This document shows positions 43,622 through 55,110 of a stretch of DNA of 64,000 nt, in pieces (the stretch's first letter is position 1; every line of letters starts with the position of its first letter). The notes beneath the pieces are model-generated. The model made no database searches and was not told the DNA's origin. It saw nothing but the letters and a program-made list of their open reading frames with translations. Origin of the DNA: Channallabes apus (Eukaryota; Chordata; Actinopteri; Siluriformes; Clariidae); contig CM060125.1 in NCBI GenBank assembly GCA_030522415.1, positions 4,088,401 through 4,152,400 of the forward strand, in the 5' to 3' direction. The translations under genes and the position numbers were made by a program.

Positions 43622-44010
43622 GTGTGTGTCGGCATGGTCGTGGCATGAATGCAGGAGGCAAGCTGGCGGTTCATATATAGTCTTTTATTTAAGATAAACA
43701 AAACAAAAGTAAAACTCTTTCTCTCCGAGCACTTATGAGTCTTTATTTTAACAGCACTCTAAAACACAACCAACATAACTGATATTAACCACAACAAAAG
43801 CTAGATGCCTGACTGAAGTTAAGTCAGGCTATTTATAATCAACTTAATTGCTTTCCTCGGTTCAGGTGAATGCTTACGTCACCTGACCGAAGTGCATCTT
43901 TGGAACTGAAGTCTTTTTCAACTAAACTACAAATAAAACAAACCAAAACCACTGGGTGTTTTGGCGCCCGCTAGGGGTTAACCCTTAAACATATGTATGC
44001 TCCCCTAGGC
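43622..44010 (-). repeat. Possible LTR fragment
   Basis: On the minus strand there is an AATAAA (plus TTTATT near 43683) followed by a GC-richer end reading CCATGCCGACACA. A plausible start is TGTTTAAGGGTTAACC (plus end 43991). No target duplication or internal retroelement sequence. Tentative. Confidence 0.3.
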
Positions 44011-44239
44011 TTTAACTTTTGTAGCTCTCTAAACAGATTGCTACAGTAAACAGATTCAGCTTTGCTGTTTATTGAATATTGTTTAAATTATAATTTTTCG
44101 TGCCATGTGCCATTAAGGTCTATTTCATGTGTCTATCTAAAATATTATGCTAAGTATGCAGCAATTAACTACATAAACTTAACAGTTTTAAGCAGGGGAT
44201 GAAATTGGTCTTAAATTCTTACTAGCATTAAGGAGCAAA

Positions 44240-44628
44240 TGTCACGAGGCGGAGCGGAACGAGGTGAATCCAAGTGCAGATGATGTATAACGATGTTAGA
44301 TGAGAGCGAGGTAGGAATGAGGAAGCGGAGGTCAATCCCGGGAGATCAGTCAATGCAGCGCCTAAGCCAAATCGTAAAATGAGAGCCGTAGTCCAAAGAG
44401 GAAGCGTTAAATCGGTAACCGGGAAATCAAGCAGCAAAGTGATAATCCAAAAAAAATGAGAACTGAAAGCCGTGGTCAAAACAAGGAAGCGTGAGGTCAA
44501 AACTGGGAGATCAAAGAGCAAACAAAACCGAGACGAGAAACCGAAAGCGAAAACAAGAAACAAAGCGAGCTTGAAATCAACGTGAAATGAGAAGAGAAAA
44601 CAAACATGAGAAAATCGAGGCACGAAAT
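44240..44628 (-). repeat. Gypsy-2 3' LTR, truncated
   Basis: Aligns with 48288 to about 48690 of the other LTR, then the match ends after GGCACGAAA. The outermost U3 part of the LTR (roughly 150 bp in the intact copy) is missing. About 20 bp further on, the integrase reading frame begins. Confidence 0.9.
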
Positions 44629-44648
44629 AGACAATATAATCCAGCAAT

Positions 44649-47560
44649 TTAAGCAGCGCGTAGAGCATGGGCGAGATGGCGTAGCTGGGATACATGAAAT
44701 GTGGGATTTATTCTTCGCATGGTTGAGGGGAGCAAGAGTTTGACAGCGCAGGGATTGACGACCTTAGTAATCGTGAATGGATCAACATATCGGGGAGAGA
44801 GTTTACGGGAGATGGTCTTTAGTGGAATATCTCTGGTGGTGAGCATGACTCTCTGACCCACCCTGTAACTTGGAGCTTGAAAACGTCTCCGATCCGCTTG
44901 TTTCTTGTAGGCCTTGCTGGATCGTAGAAACATCCTTCTAGCTTGTAGCCAGGTCTTCTTACATCGTCGGATGAAATGCTGCGCTGATGGGACGCTAACT
45001 TCTTCTTCCAGGGAAGGGAACAGAGGTGGTTGGTAGCCCAAGTAGCACTGGAAGGGGCACAGGTCTGTGGATGATGAGATCTGGGGGTTGTGTGCATATT
45101 CCACCCAAGGCAGGAACCTGCTCCAGGAAGTGACATCCCGGGAGGTCATGCACCTAAGGGTGACCTCGAGAGCCTTCCTTTCGGTTTGTCCATTGGATTG
45201 AGGGTGAAATCCTGATGATATACTAGGGGTAGCTCCGATAAGCTTACAGAATACCTTCCAGAATTGAGAGGTGAACTGCGGATCACGATCAGAGACGATA
45301 TCCTTGGCGCGGACGTGGCGCTTAAAAACGTGGAGGATCATGAGTTCTGCAGTCTCCTTGGTGAATGGGAGTTTTGGAAGGGGAATGAAATGGGCTGCCT
45401 TGGAGAACCGATCCACTAAGGTCATGATACAGGTGTGGCCATCAGAGAGGTGTAATCCTGTCACAAAATCAAGCGCAATATCAGACCATGGGTGGTACGG
45501 GGTTGGTAATGGTCTGATGAGGTCTGCTGGTGCTGTGTTGATGTGTTTATATCGCTGACAAACATCACAAGCTGTCACAAAGCCGGGGACATCCTCCTTT
45601 ATGGTTGGCCACGAAAAACGCTGCTGGACTTGGGACAGGGTTTAGGCAGAGCCAGGATGGCAGGAGAGTTTGGAGCAATGTGCCCATTCCAGGACCTGGG
45701 AGCATAGAGTGAGTGGGACGAATAGACGATTAGTGGCTACATTACTGGGGCCTGGTTTGTGTGACAAGGCCTGCTTCACCCTAGTTTCTATACTGTATCT
45801 AGCTCAGCCGCTGCAAGCAAGCAAGGCGAATGGAGGATGGTGTTACTGGTGGTGGAATCTTGGGGGGGGGGGGGTGAACTGCCTGGAGAGAGCATCTGGT
45901 TTAGTATGCTTAGATCCTGGACAGTAGGAGAGGATGAAAATAGCAACCAACTGGCCTGGCGGGAGTTCAGCCTCTTGGCGCCTCGAAGGTACTCAAGGTT
46001 GTGGTGGTCGGTCCAGACCAGGAATGGGACCTCCGTTCCCTCTAGCCAGTGTCTCCACTCTCCAGGGCTAGCTTGATGGCCAGGAGCTCGCGATCTCCGA
46101 TGCCGTAGTTTCTTTCAGTGGGAGTTAAGCGGTGGGAGAAGATGGAGCACGGGTGCAGTTTATTGTCATTGCCAGACCTCTGAGAGAGAATGCCTCCTAC
46201 TCCCGTGCTGGAGGTGTCGACCTCCACAATGAACTGACGTGACGGGTCCAGTATGGTGAGGATAGGAACAGATGTGAATAGCTTCTTAAGTTTGGTGAAG
46301 GCCCACTCGGATTCCTGGTTCCAACAAAGGGGACCTTGGGAGAGATTAGGGCTTTTAGGGGGTGCAGCGATAAAACTGTAGCCTCGAATGAAACGGCGAT
46401 AGAAATTGGAGAATCCCAGGGACCTCTGTTGTGAGGTGGGCGTGGGCCAGTTCGTGACGGCTTGACGCTTGGCAGGTTCCATCTGGATTCCTGAAGGCCC
46501 AATGCCAAATCCAAGGAACGTGGTGGATGTGGTGGGAATTCGCTCTTTTCTGGTTTTACAAACAATTTATTCTCTAGGAGCCTCCAGGTCCTGAGAAAAG
46601 ATCAGGATGTCATCCAGGTAGACAAACACTGAAGATTTGAGAAAGTCTCTGAGTACATCATTAATGAGGGCCTGGAAGACTGCGGGGGCATTAGTGAGAC
46701 CAAACGGAACCATTAGTATTCATAGTGCCCTGTAGGGGTGTTGAAGGCCGTTTTCTACTCGTCAACTTCTCTGATGCGGACAAGATGGTAAGCATTGCAT
46801 AGGTCGAGTTTGATAAAAATCTTGGCTCCTTGGAGAAGCTCAAAGGCGGTAGCCATTAGCGGGAGGGGATACCGTTTTTTTAAAGTCATCTCATTCAGGC
46901 CCCTATAATCTATGCAGGGACGAAGGGAACCATCTTGTTTGCCCACGAAGAAGAACCCGGCCCCCGCTGGAGAGGAGGAAGGACGAATGATCCCTGCTGC
47001 AGGGGATTCGGTGATAAAAAGTCCATGGCTTGGTGTTCCTTGGGTGACAATTAGTATAGACGGCCCTTGGGGGGAGAGGTGCCTGGGAGCAGATCAATAG
47101 CGTAGTCGTATGGCTGGTGAGGGAGGCCAGATGGGGGAAAATGACACGTGAATTGCTGTAAGCAGGCTTGAGGTCGTGGTACTCAGGGGGCACGTGAATG
47201 AGCTCCAGTGGTTCGTCCGCCTGGGTGGGGTTGGGGCATGACGTGAGGGCGGCTCGTAAGCAGCTCGTGGAACAAGATGGGCTCCAGGCTGAGATCGAGT
47301 TTTGATCGAGATGGTTGTCGAGACCCTTAGACTGAGAAGAGGGGTCCTGTGAGTGATAGAAGGGAGTGGGCTCCCATAGATGGCCTGGACCTTGAGATGG
47401 GTCTCCAAAGGCAGAGCAGGGATTACCAGGGCCTTGGCTTAGGCGGTGTTGATTAAGTTACGGTCCGAACCGGAGTCGATCAATGCCTGCACCTGGTGGG
47501 TCCATTGTTCGTGGATAAGGAAGATGGGAGGCAGTCAGAGTTGTTCTGGAGGTCTCTTGG
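44649..47560 (-). pseudogene. pol: Gypsy-2 pol
   Basis: Sense order, in scattered frames. Protease: ALIDSGSDRNLINTA near 47485-47440, then a stop. Reverse transcriptase: [20 protein letters not shown] (46946-46755), then a stop in place of an expected Trp codon, and YLDD at 46609-46620. RNase H: FIVEVDTS and [12 protein letters not shown] (46482-46042). Integrase is the only long intact piece, 309 codons at 45578-44649: zinc-domain CDVCQRY, IALDFVTG, VSDRDPQF, GQTERKALE (all three catalytic acidic residues), and a C-terminal GPY/F-type module (KLSPRYVDPF, INPTFHVSQL). It ends soon after that module, where a chromodomain would be expected. Confidence 0.95.
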
Positions 47561-47579
47561 GAGTAGTGCCCTCTAGCGC

Positions 47580-48268
47580 TGCCAGCTGAACTTGAGCATG
47601 GTTACATGGTTAAAGTTACAGCAGTAAAAGCAGGCTCCCTCCACTCAGTGGCACTGCCGCTCCTCTGGTGAGAGGCGGGGTCTGCCCAGTTGTATTGGTT
47701 CCACCTCAAGGTTGGGTCACGGGAGGACTCTGGTTGGTGCAGTCCTGGTCACTCTCCGAAGGCGGAGACGTGAATCCACATGGCAGATCCATGAGATCTT
47801 GGAGTGATGATGGACGTTCTCGAGAGATTAGCTTATCTGTCAGTCCTTCAAAGAAAGCATCACTCAAAGCACGATTATTCCACCCAGTAGAGAGAGCTAG
47901 GGTCTGGAATTCTACAGCGTAATAATAGGCCGAGCGCGAGCCTTGGTGAAGCTTTAACAGCTTGTGACATGCGTCCCTTCCATGACATGAGCAATCAAAC
48001 ACCCTCTTCATCTCTTTAGAAAAGTCCTCGTAGTTAGAGCAGGGTTGGAGCTCGAATATCAGCATGCACTGAGAGAGAAATGAGCGACAGGTGCCAGGGG
48101 ACAGGGAGGCGTGGATTGCATTGCATCATGGAGTCCCCATGTTGCGTTGGAGAGAGCTGGAGCCGTTGGAGCTGGGTCATGATGTCAGCAAGGGTGGCGG
48201 TGAGCTCCAAGAAGAGCACCCTGACTCTCCAGTACTGCTTTCATGCGGTCAACATCTGCTGGATTCAT
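47580..48268 (-). pseudogene. gag: Gypsy-2 gag
   Basis: Starts at ATG 48268 (MNPADVDRMKAVLESQGALL), 20 nt inside the 5' LTR, and shares the NPAD motif with Gypsy-1 Gag. A frameshift leads to TLADIMTQLQRLQLSPTQ. A further frame (48065-47706) carries the capsid-like stretch (YEDFSKEMKRVFD, AVEFQTLALSTGWNNRAL, FFEGLTDKLISRERP). The zinc knuckle is damaged: CFYCCNFNH is followed by a change at the last Cys. A TAG stop lies near 47574. Non-functional. Confidence 0.85.
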
Positions 48269-48287
48269 ATCGCTGGCTGGATTATTC

Positions 48288-48840
48288 TGTCACGAGGTGG
48301 AGCAGAACGAGGTCAATCCAAGTGCAGATGAAGTATAACGATGTTAGACGAGAGCGAGGTAGGAATGCGGAAGCAGAGGTCAATACCAGGAGATCAGTCA
48401 ACACAGCATCTAAGCCAAATCATAAAACAAGAGCCGTAGTCAAAAGAGTGAGCGTTAAATCGGTAACCGGGAAATCAAGCAGGAAAGTGATAATCCAAAA
48501 AAAACGAGAAGCAAAAGCCGTGGTCAAAACAAGGAACCGCGAAGTCAAAACCGGTCAAAACCGGGAGATCAAAGAGCGAGGCAAACAAAACCGAGACGAG
48601 AAACCGAAAGCGAAAATGAGAAACAAAGCGAGCTTGGCAACGTGACATGAGAAGAGAAAACAAATGCGAGAAAATCGAGGCACGAAACACACAAGTAATC
48701 AGCGGGGGATAGGAAACAGGTGCGCAGGAGGGGTGGAAACGGGACCGTGGAAAAAAGACACGAGACAGGTAAGAATAACAAAGGCACGGGTCGACGCAGA
48801 CACCGTGGGAAAAAGTGCAGCCAGGACGTGAATCCTGACA
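48288..48840 (-). repeat. Gypsy-2 5' LTR, complete
   Basis: 553 bp with TG...CA ends. No clear TATA box or AATAAA. It is rich in GAAAACCGAGA-type purine words on the plus strand. Confidence 0.9.
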
Positions 48841-48845
48841 GCAAA

Positions 48846-49440
48846 AGGAAAAAAGAAAAGAAAAAAAATCAAGTCTCCAATTATTTCATTTAAAATACTT
48901 TCACCCATGGCCTTACATTGCGCTAGCTAGGTTCTAATACTACTAACTAATATGCCCTGAAGTGGTTTTGACATTGTTTTCCGTTCTCTTTCTTGATTCT
49001 ATCTTGTTCTTGTTTTCATGTTTGTTGATTGGCTGTTTTCAGAAAATCCCTTGTACCTGCCTCAACTTTCTGTCTTTTCCAGAATACGTCACCAGGATTT
49101 CAACATACTGTAGAGTTCAATTCGATTTATTTCCTCTGAAATGTGAAATATTGATACCATGGGTCCCTGCAAGGGCTTGGAACTCCCCCCAGACAGATTC
49201 ATCTTGCAGTGCTGTTTCTACTGGGAAGAAAATAACTGGATGACCAAACCTGAGGCAAAGTTTATTATATGTTAATATAATAATGTTTATGTTTTTCAAA
49301 CTCATCACACCAAGTCAATATAGGCTAAGAGTCAGTTTTTCAAGTGCACTTTATCATTGATAACCACTTACTGTATATATCATTTGAGCTTATATCCATG
49401 CTTGAGTGACAGGGGTGTCTCCAAATAGAGCTCCAGATCT
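48846..49440. other. Unique DNA
   Basis: No gene or repeat recognised. Confidence 0.4.
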
Positions 49441-49885
49441 TGTGGAACTAACTGTAAATGCCAAAAGAATGGACTCCAAAGCCAAACCGCCTGTTGAGGC
49501 CAAAAGGATGGACATCTGACAAAGAAGTCGAGGGAAATGTCAACCTGACAAACTCTGTCACCCAGCTTTCTGTTGAGGTCAACAAGGCAACCTCAACAAC
49601 CCAGCTCAGTGCAAAGACAGAGGAAGTCTTTGCCCTCTCTCCACTTCCTTCGAAAAATGTCTCCTGGGTTTGATGACAGGTCTCCTGGGTTTGATGACAT
49701 CTTGCTTACTCCACCTGCTCGCTACAAGCAATATACTCTTTCTGCCGCCTAGCTTCAATGACATCATATGCTCTCTGCCTTTTGGCTTCAACGACATGCT
49801 TTCTCTGACTCCTGGTGTGGAGGATGTCATTCTGCCTACCAGCTCAGCTGATGATGTTATCACTCCCCCCCCCCCCCCGCACTGG
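49440..49885 (+). other. Coding-like degenerate repeat region
   Basis: Forward translation in shifting frames gives recurring units of the form P-x-F/V-D/N-D-I/M: SPGFDD twice in tandem (19-bp DNA repeat TCTCCTGGGTTTGATGACA at 49659 and 49679), then LPPSFNDII, LPFGFNDML, TPGVEDVI and SSADDVI. Upstream, GCCAAAAGAATGGACTCC and GCCAAAAGGATGGACATC also repeat. Stops and frame changes make it a relic if it was ever coding. I do not recognise the family. A C-run lies at about 49866-49878. Confidence 0.4.
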
Positions 49886-51380
49886 CATCCCTGTGGACAT
49901 TGCTCCTCCCCCCAGCTTCATGCTGCATGTCACTTGTCTCTATTGCAGCCGTGCCTTCATAAAGATCTTAGATTAAAAATGTTCAGTGAATCGTGGATTG
50001 AGGATTGATAACATTTTGATACGTCAATACGGTTATTAAATGCCTATTAGGGTGAACAAAACCTTAAATATTATATAAGGTACAACTGATGTCCACTGAC
50101 ACTCTTATACAGAAAATAGCTTTCGTTTGTTGTGCAGAAGTTTTTATCTTGAGCTCCTAGCTTGCTGAAACAATCAGCTGCAAGAGCAGAGAGGTGAATA
50201 GTCAATCAGAATATTCAGCCTGGCCTTGAAGTCACCAGGCATTTCTGTGCATGACAGAAGAATTCACTTTATCATAAGGTTACAACTTGCCACAGGTAGG
50301 TTGTGTAATCAAATCCAATGTGGCTCTAATATGAGGCTAGAAAAAGGCCGTCTTTCAGTACATCTGCAATACGGATACAATCTCAGTAGCTTCTGTCTAC
50401 CTTTTAATCCTTTCTTTACTAGCAACTTGCTCTGGATATTGAGGCACAGGGCACAGGGAACTTGGCTGTAGGGTTTCACACAGTCACATTCGGAAAAACT
50501 GCAATTTGTTTAGCAAAACAACTACAACAACCACAACAATACCAACAAGAAACTAAATTTGAAAAAAAAAAAAAAAAAAAACTCAAGTCTGAGGGTTCTT
50601 TTATGTACACAATGTTGACACTTGAATGGACTAATGGTATGTTCTCATGTTCAGCAAGATTGTCTGAAATGTGGTCTCAGTAGCACTCTAGATTTAAACT
50701 CAAAACTGAGAGACTATGTTATTAAAATGCATTCTCTGTCAAGATTCATCAACATGTTGACAAACTTAACAAAGTAATATAGTTACAAATTAAATATTAA
50801 GTAAAAACTAGCAACTAACAAAACTATCTAGCTAGCATACGGTACACTAGCTACCTGGCCTAGCTAGTAATTTTACGAGTAACAATGGACAATACAATTG
50901 ACCATCTTAAAACTATTATCTATATATAACAGTTTAAAAAGTGTCCAATGTTAGATTATATTGTCCAATATAATTTTAATTTATTGTTCATGTTACATCC
51001 AGAATGATTTCGTGACCCATGCTGTTATGCCATTATATTAAAAATTAAAAAATAAATAACACCTCAAGAGAGAGAGTTTCAATGCTAAAGTCACATATGA
51101 CATTTCTATTTGCTTAATGTGGTGCATATCACTGTGAATGATTCATTCTGTTTCTAATAACAGCATGGGTCAGAATATAGTTCTGGCTTTAACATGAACA
51201 ATAGGTTAAAATGTGATGTCATTGTAACATTATTGTGTCAACAGTAGGGGTTGTACACTGGCACTTACATGGTGGATGCGCCACATAATCTAATTTCATC
51301 TAATGGATTAATGGATAAAAATCTGGCGATGCTTTTGGTTAGGAAGCCAGTCATGGTGCTTTGCGGATTTTCTCTCCTAC
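49886..51380. other. AT-rich unique DNA
   Basis: Contains an A-run at 50562-50581. No gene seen. Confidence 0.4.
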
Positions 51381-51381
51381 A

Positions 51382-51538
51382 GAGGTGGCAAGTAACAAAT
51401 ACTGTACAAGTACAAATACTACTGTATGCAAGATTTTTTTAAATGTAAATTTTATTTGAGTATTTCCCATATGTGATATTTTTACTTCTACTTTCTACAA
51501 TTTTTGATAAAAAACAAAATTACAATTTACCCGATAGT
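51382..51538. mobile_element. hAT MITE left-end fragment
   Basis: Begins CAGAGGTGGCAAGTAACAAA and continues with TTTTACTTCTACTTTCTAC words as in the inverted right side of the MITE at 2373-2805. It is cut off where the Tc1-type MITE begins, and no matching right end follows that element. Confidence 0.65.
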
Positions 51539-51539
51539 A

Positions 51540-51718
51540 CCAGTTGAAAGTTTTGACACACCCACTTGAAGACATGAAAACTAAGATAACAATAATTACA
51601 GCAACAGGACAACTTTTGGGAAGGAAGATACAGTCAAGTTTAAATTTTTTGCTTATGAATTCTATTATTGCTTTTCAGCACAGGCATACATACAGACACC
51701 CATGGGTGATGGAAGTGA

Positions 51719-51754
<36 letters not shown>

Positions 51755-52050
51755 ACTGCTCTTACTCTGTTCACTCCCCTTTATTTTATCCCTGCCTAAC
51801 TGAAAACAGACAAACACTAATTAGGCACATTCTCCTTAAAAGTCTTTCCGACTCATCTAGCCCTCACATTTAAATATAGAACGCCACTCTAGCACTTCCC
51901 CATCACCACAGCATGAAAAAAAAGATTCAGGAATACAAAATGTATTTCTTTAAAATAGCCAGTGTTTACCAGTAAAGAAAAAAATAAATAAATAAAAGAA
52001 AATACTTGACTGGGTAGTTATGCCCAAACTTTTAACTGGTTCTGTATATG
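51540..52050. mobile_element. Tc1/mariner-type MITE, 'ACCAGT' family
   Basis: Left TACCAGTTGAAAGTTTTGAC and right (inverted) AACCAGTTAAAAGTTTGGGC are matching terminal repeats, with TA at the outer edges. It encloses a (CT)n tract (51722-51752). No transposase. The 109-codon open stretch inside runs through the CT tract and is not a gene. Confidence 0.75.
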
Positions 52051-52471
52051 GCCAGTTGGCCACTAAATAGTGTATAAAAGTGGGCATAAAATATATTTAA
52101 CACAATACAGGCCCCCACAATTTTCATGTGACAGTCAACAATTACAAAATGTGACTCGTTTTAACATTTTACACAAAGTTTGCACAAATTATCTGACAGT
52201 TTGCATTAACTGTCTATTTTTGCAAAACCATTTGCTATGCATAAGTCAGTGTACACCAGAAAGAAAGAAAGAGAGATCCCACCATGTCATCCTGGAAGGG
52301 AGATGAGCAAGGACACCACACACATTTTAATGTATAATAGACTATATGCTGGATTTGATTTGAACATTTTTGACAGAAAATGGGTTGGCAAATTTCAGGT
52401 AGTTTCAATTATTGCTGTCTAATCATATTGTAATGCATAGTTTGTTTATTAACCTTTCTCTGATTAAACAT

Positions 52472-53127
52472 CAGAGGTGGAAAGAGTAATAAAATTTTGT
52501 ACTTCAGTGAAATTTTACTTAAGTACAAGCATATAAAAATCTACTCAAGTAAAAGTAAAAAGTAGCTCATTAAAAAATTTACTCAGAGTAAAAAAGTTAC
52601 CAAGTTACTTTTTTATTTAAATTTTTTTAACAGACCAAACCAAAGGGACAAAGCAATAATCAAAGTCAATGGGAGGCAAAAAGTCAAAACCGGAATACAC
52701 AACCAAATATCAAAACTCCAAAATCACAACCTCTTTCATCTTTCCCGCGTCTCTCTCCGGTTTATATATGGTCGCGCTAGTCGATGACGTCACTCTCAAG
52801 GCGGAAGCGACCGTGTGGAAGGTCAGGAAGATGCCGATGTCAGAAAACCTGGAGTGGAGTCTGGAGCGGCGCGCGACCAGGACATGATACACACACGCGA
52901 GCGCAAAAGCATAATATTTGTATTATTTTAGCATTTTCATTCATTTATTTTTTACTCAGTAGCGAATATGATTTCAAATGTAGCGAATTACAATACTTCA
53001 AACAAAACGTACTTAAGTAAAAGTAAAATTACAGATTTGAAAAACTACTTTAAAAAGTAGAAATACACAAAAAAGCTACTCAATTACAGTAACGCGAGTA
53101 AATGTAATTTGTTAATTTCCACCTCTG
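52472..53127. mobile_element. hAT-type MITE, internal-deletion relative of 31432-37148
   Basis: Ends CAGAGGTGGAAAGAGTAA and (inverted) CAGAGGTGGAAATTAACAAA. Flanks TTAAACAT (52464-52471) and TTAAACCT (53128-53135), 7 of 8 identical. In reverse orientation it follows the 31-kb element from its left end to about 31930 and then jumps to its right arm near 36965; CTGTTAA is present at the join. It retains the TGACGTCA and TATATA promoter-like unit. Confidence 0.9.
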
Positions 53128-53135
53128 TTAAACCT

Positions 53136-54480
53136 ACAGTATATTGTCTGGAAGGTACAGAAGCTATATAGTTTTTGCACTTAAAACTGTCATTTTACAG
53201 GGCAGTAAAGAAATATCATTTTGGAAAACAGATTGGTCTCTATAGCACAAATAACAATCTTTATTCTGATGCACCATTGCTACAAGGCTAGAAGCTTTGC
53301 AGTCATCTAGTAATGTTTTTTTTCTCTCCTGGTTTTAATATATCTGTGAAAAAGAAGTGGAGCCTACATGATTCTGACAAGAGACAAATGTTTCATTCAA
53401 ATGTTGCTTTCGCATATTGTGGGAGAAGTAATGAATCCTGGTGCTGGGGCGCGGCCCAGATCACCGTGTCAGGTGGAACTGGGTGGCAGAAGCAAAATTA
53501 AATCCAATGTTCCAACCACCACTGGAAAAGTGCATAAATCAGAGCTTTTGATTTGCATGGACTGTAAGGAACTGTCCGGTTCCATGCAAAAATAAACCGA
53601 GCGGTGAATATGATGTCAGCCTGAGAACAAAGTAATCCTACGCTTCCCAATAAAAGCAAGAGAGAGGTGGGCGGACTTTAATTTGCACTAGTGTTATGTT
53701 GCTTTGATGTCAGGAGTATTATTAAAAATCTAGCTTACATCACCTCTTTTCTATTGGAATGGTGGCAAGGTAGAATGCATTTCTGCTTTTTATCAAGTTC
53801 AGACAAAATCCAGAGTAATGAAATGAGTTTTGGTTGATCAGTTCCTGTGCAATGGTTTACTTGGAAAATGAAATAGTGTTTATTTGGTTTCACTTGTCCT
53901 TGTTTAGATCATTTAAGTATCTGGGCTATTCCATATTCTGTTTAACCCTTGTTGTTCATTTAAAATTAATCTTTATTATTTCTAACCATTTTAATGATAG
54001 TTGGATTGATATTCTACATACAACATAATAAAAAAAAATACACAACATGCATTAAAAAATGTGCTAACCAGTCTCAGGCAACATTTGTGTTTGCTGCATT
54101 TTCTTTGCTTTAAATGTGTATCTATAAATTAATGAATAGGGCTAACTAGTATAATGAAATGATGACATAATTTTTTAATCACTAATGGTGTAACTATGTA
54201 ACAGTGTTGTAGTTTCAAAATATTTGCAAAAGAAATAAATATGATTCAGTGATATCACAAAATTATTTTTTGTGTGCCGAATATTCAACACATTTTATAC
54301 AAGTGAATGTGTTCAGGTCACAGGTATGACTGTAAATTAAGGTACTGTATATAATGTGTGATAAGGAGTGTTTTTATCACACAATATTTCCACATTTACA
54401 CAAATTCTGCAATACTTGGTTTTGGTTTGATCTCGTCAAAAAAAAAAAAAAAGGGTTCCCAACAGTGGTACATAGTTAGT
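53136..54480. other. Unique DNA, partly candidate regulatory
   Basis: 53380-53690 is GC-balanced and includes the 10-bp palindromic arms TTTGCATGGA (53552-53561) and TCCATGCAAA (53581-53590). The rest is AT-rich. No gene seen. Confidence 0.35.
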
Positions 54481-54575
54481 AACCTAGTAACCTAGTGTAA
54501 GGATCGAAACCTAAGCACTTTTGTAAGTCATTCTGGATGCGATTGTCTGCTGAATGCCAAATTGAAAATGTACAC
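54481..54575 (+). repeat. Old retroposon tail fragment
   Basis: TTGTAAGTCATTCTGGATGC then ATTGTCTGCTGAATGCCAAA is a decayed form of a very common fish LINE/SINE 3' end. Only the tail can be recognised. Confidence 0.45.
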
Positions 54576-54892
54576 ATTATTGTAACAACAATAAGATTTC
54601 TGAATTATGGTAATGATTCTATTTGGAGGTAAAGTGTGGACTGAGACATGCTTATTTGTAAATGCAGTATCAAGGAAATAAATGGAACCTAAATTGTAGA
54701 ATAAAAGTTAATATCAATCAACATCAGCACTGTTTTTCCATGCACATTCACAAATTTTTTTTCATATACTCGAAGGCTGTATCCATTTTCACGTCAGCAC
54801 CCATGACAACAAATATTGTAATATTAGCAATATACTAATATACTGTATGAGAACACTGTAATATTAGCAATATACATTAATTTACATACAGG

Positions 54893-55110
54893 GGAATTGG
54901 TGGCTCAGTGGTAGGCAGTTTGTTCCCTGCCTGGCTCAATTCCCAGGTTGCTTATCCCAAACCCATATAAAAATGGAAGGGTTGCAAGGTAAGGCGTCCA
55001 GCATAAAATCTGTGTCAAACCGCTGTATCCATCATTTAAAAAAAAATTCAGATCAGCTGGTCTTCTGTAACCAGCCCTTTAACGGAGAAGCCAAAAGAAA
55101 AACAACAGCT
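54893..55110 (+). mobile_element. tRNA-derived SINE, second copy of the RTE-tailed family
   Basis: Head AATTGGTGGCTCAGTGGTAG, B-box-like GGCTCAATTCCCAGG, body AAATGGAAGGGTTGCAAGG and GGCGTCCAGCATAAAATCTG. The tail ending GAGAAGCCAAAAGAAAAACA corresponds to the LINE 3' end at 5820-5843. It is more decayed than 18768-19011 and has lost the GCTGTGGCGACC core. Confidence 0.75.

Larger units (their letters stand above)
44240..48840 (-). mobile_element. Gypsy (chromovirus-type) LTR retrotransposon, Gypsy-2
   Basis: Minus-strand element with outer edges TGTCACGAGG (44240) and ATCCTGACA (48840), flanked by perfect 5-bp repeats GCAAA (44235-44239 and 48841-48845). Sense order: 5' LTR (48840-48288), gag, pol, truncated 3' LTR. 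The two LTRs differ at roughly 25-30 of 300 aligned bases by eye, so it is older than Gypsy-1. LTR length (553 bp) and sequence differ from Gypsy-1, so it is a separate family. gag and most of pol are broken by many stops and frameshifts. Confidence 0.95.

Noticed and set aside
43622..44010. Full LTR with defined ends
   Set aside because: The polyA-like signal is there but neither edge has a target duplication, so I list it only as a possible fragment.
48270..48500. Self-priming site in Gypsy-2 like that of Gypsy-1
   Set aside because: Only 8 nt (TGGATTAT in the LTR against ATAATCCA after the LTR) match and there is no TATA box at the right distance.
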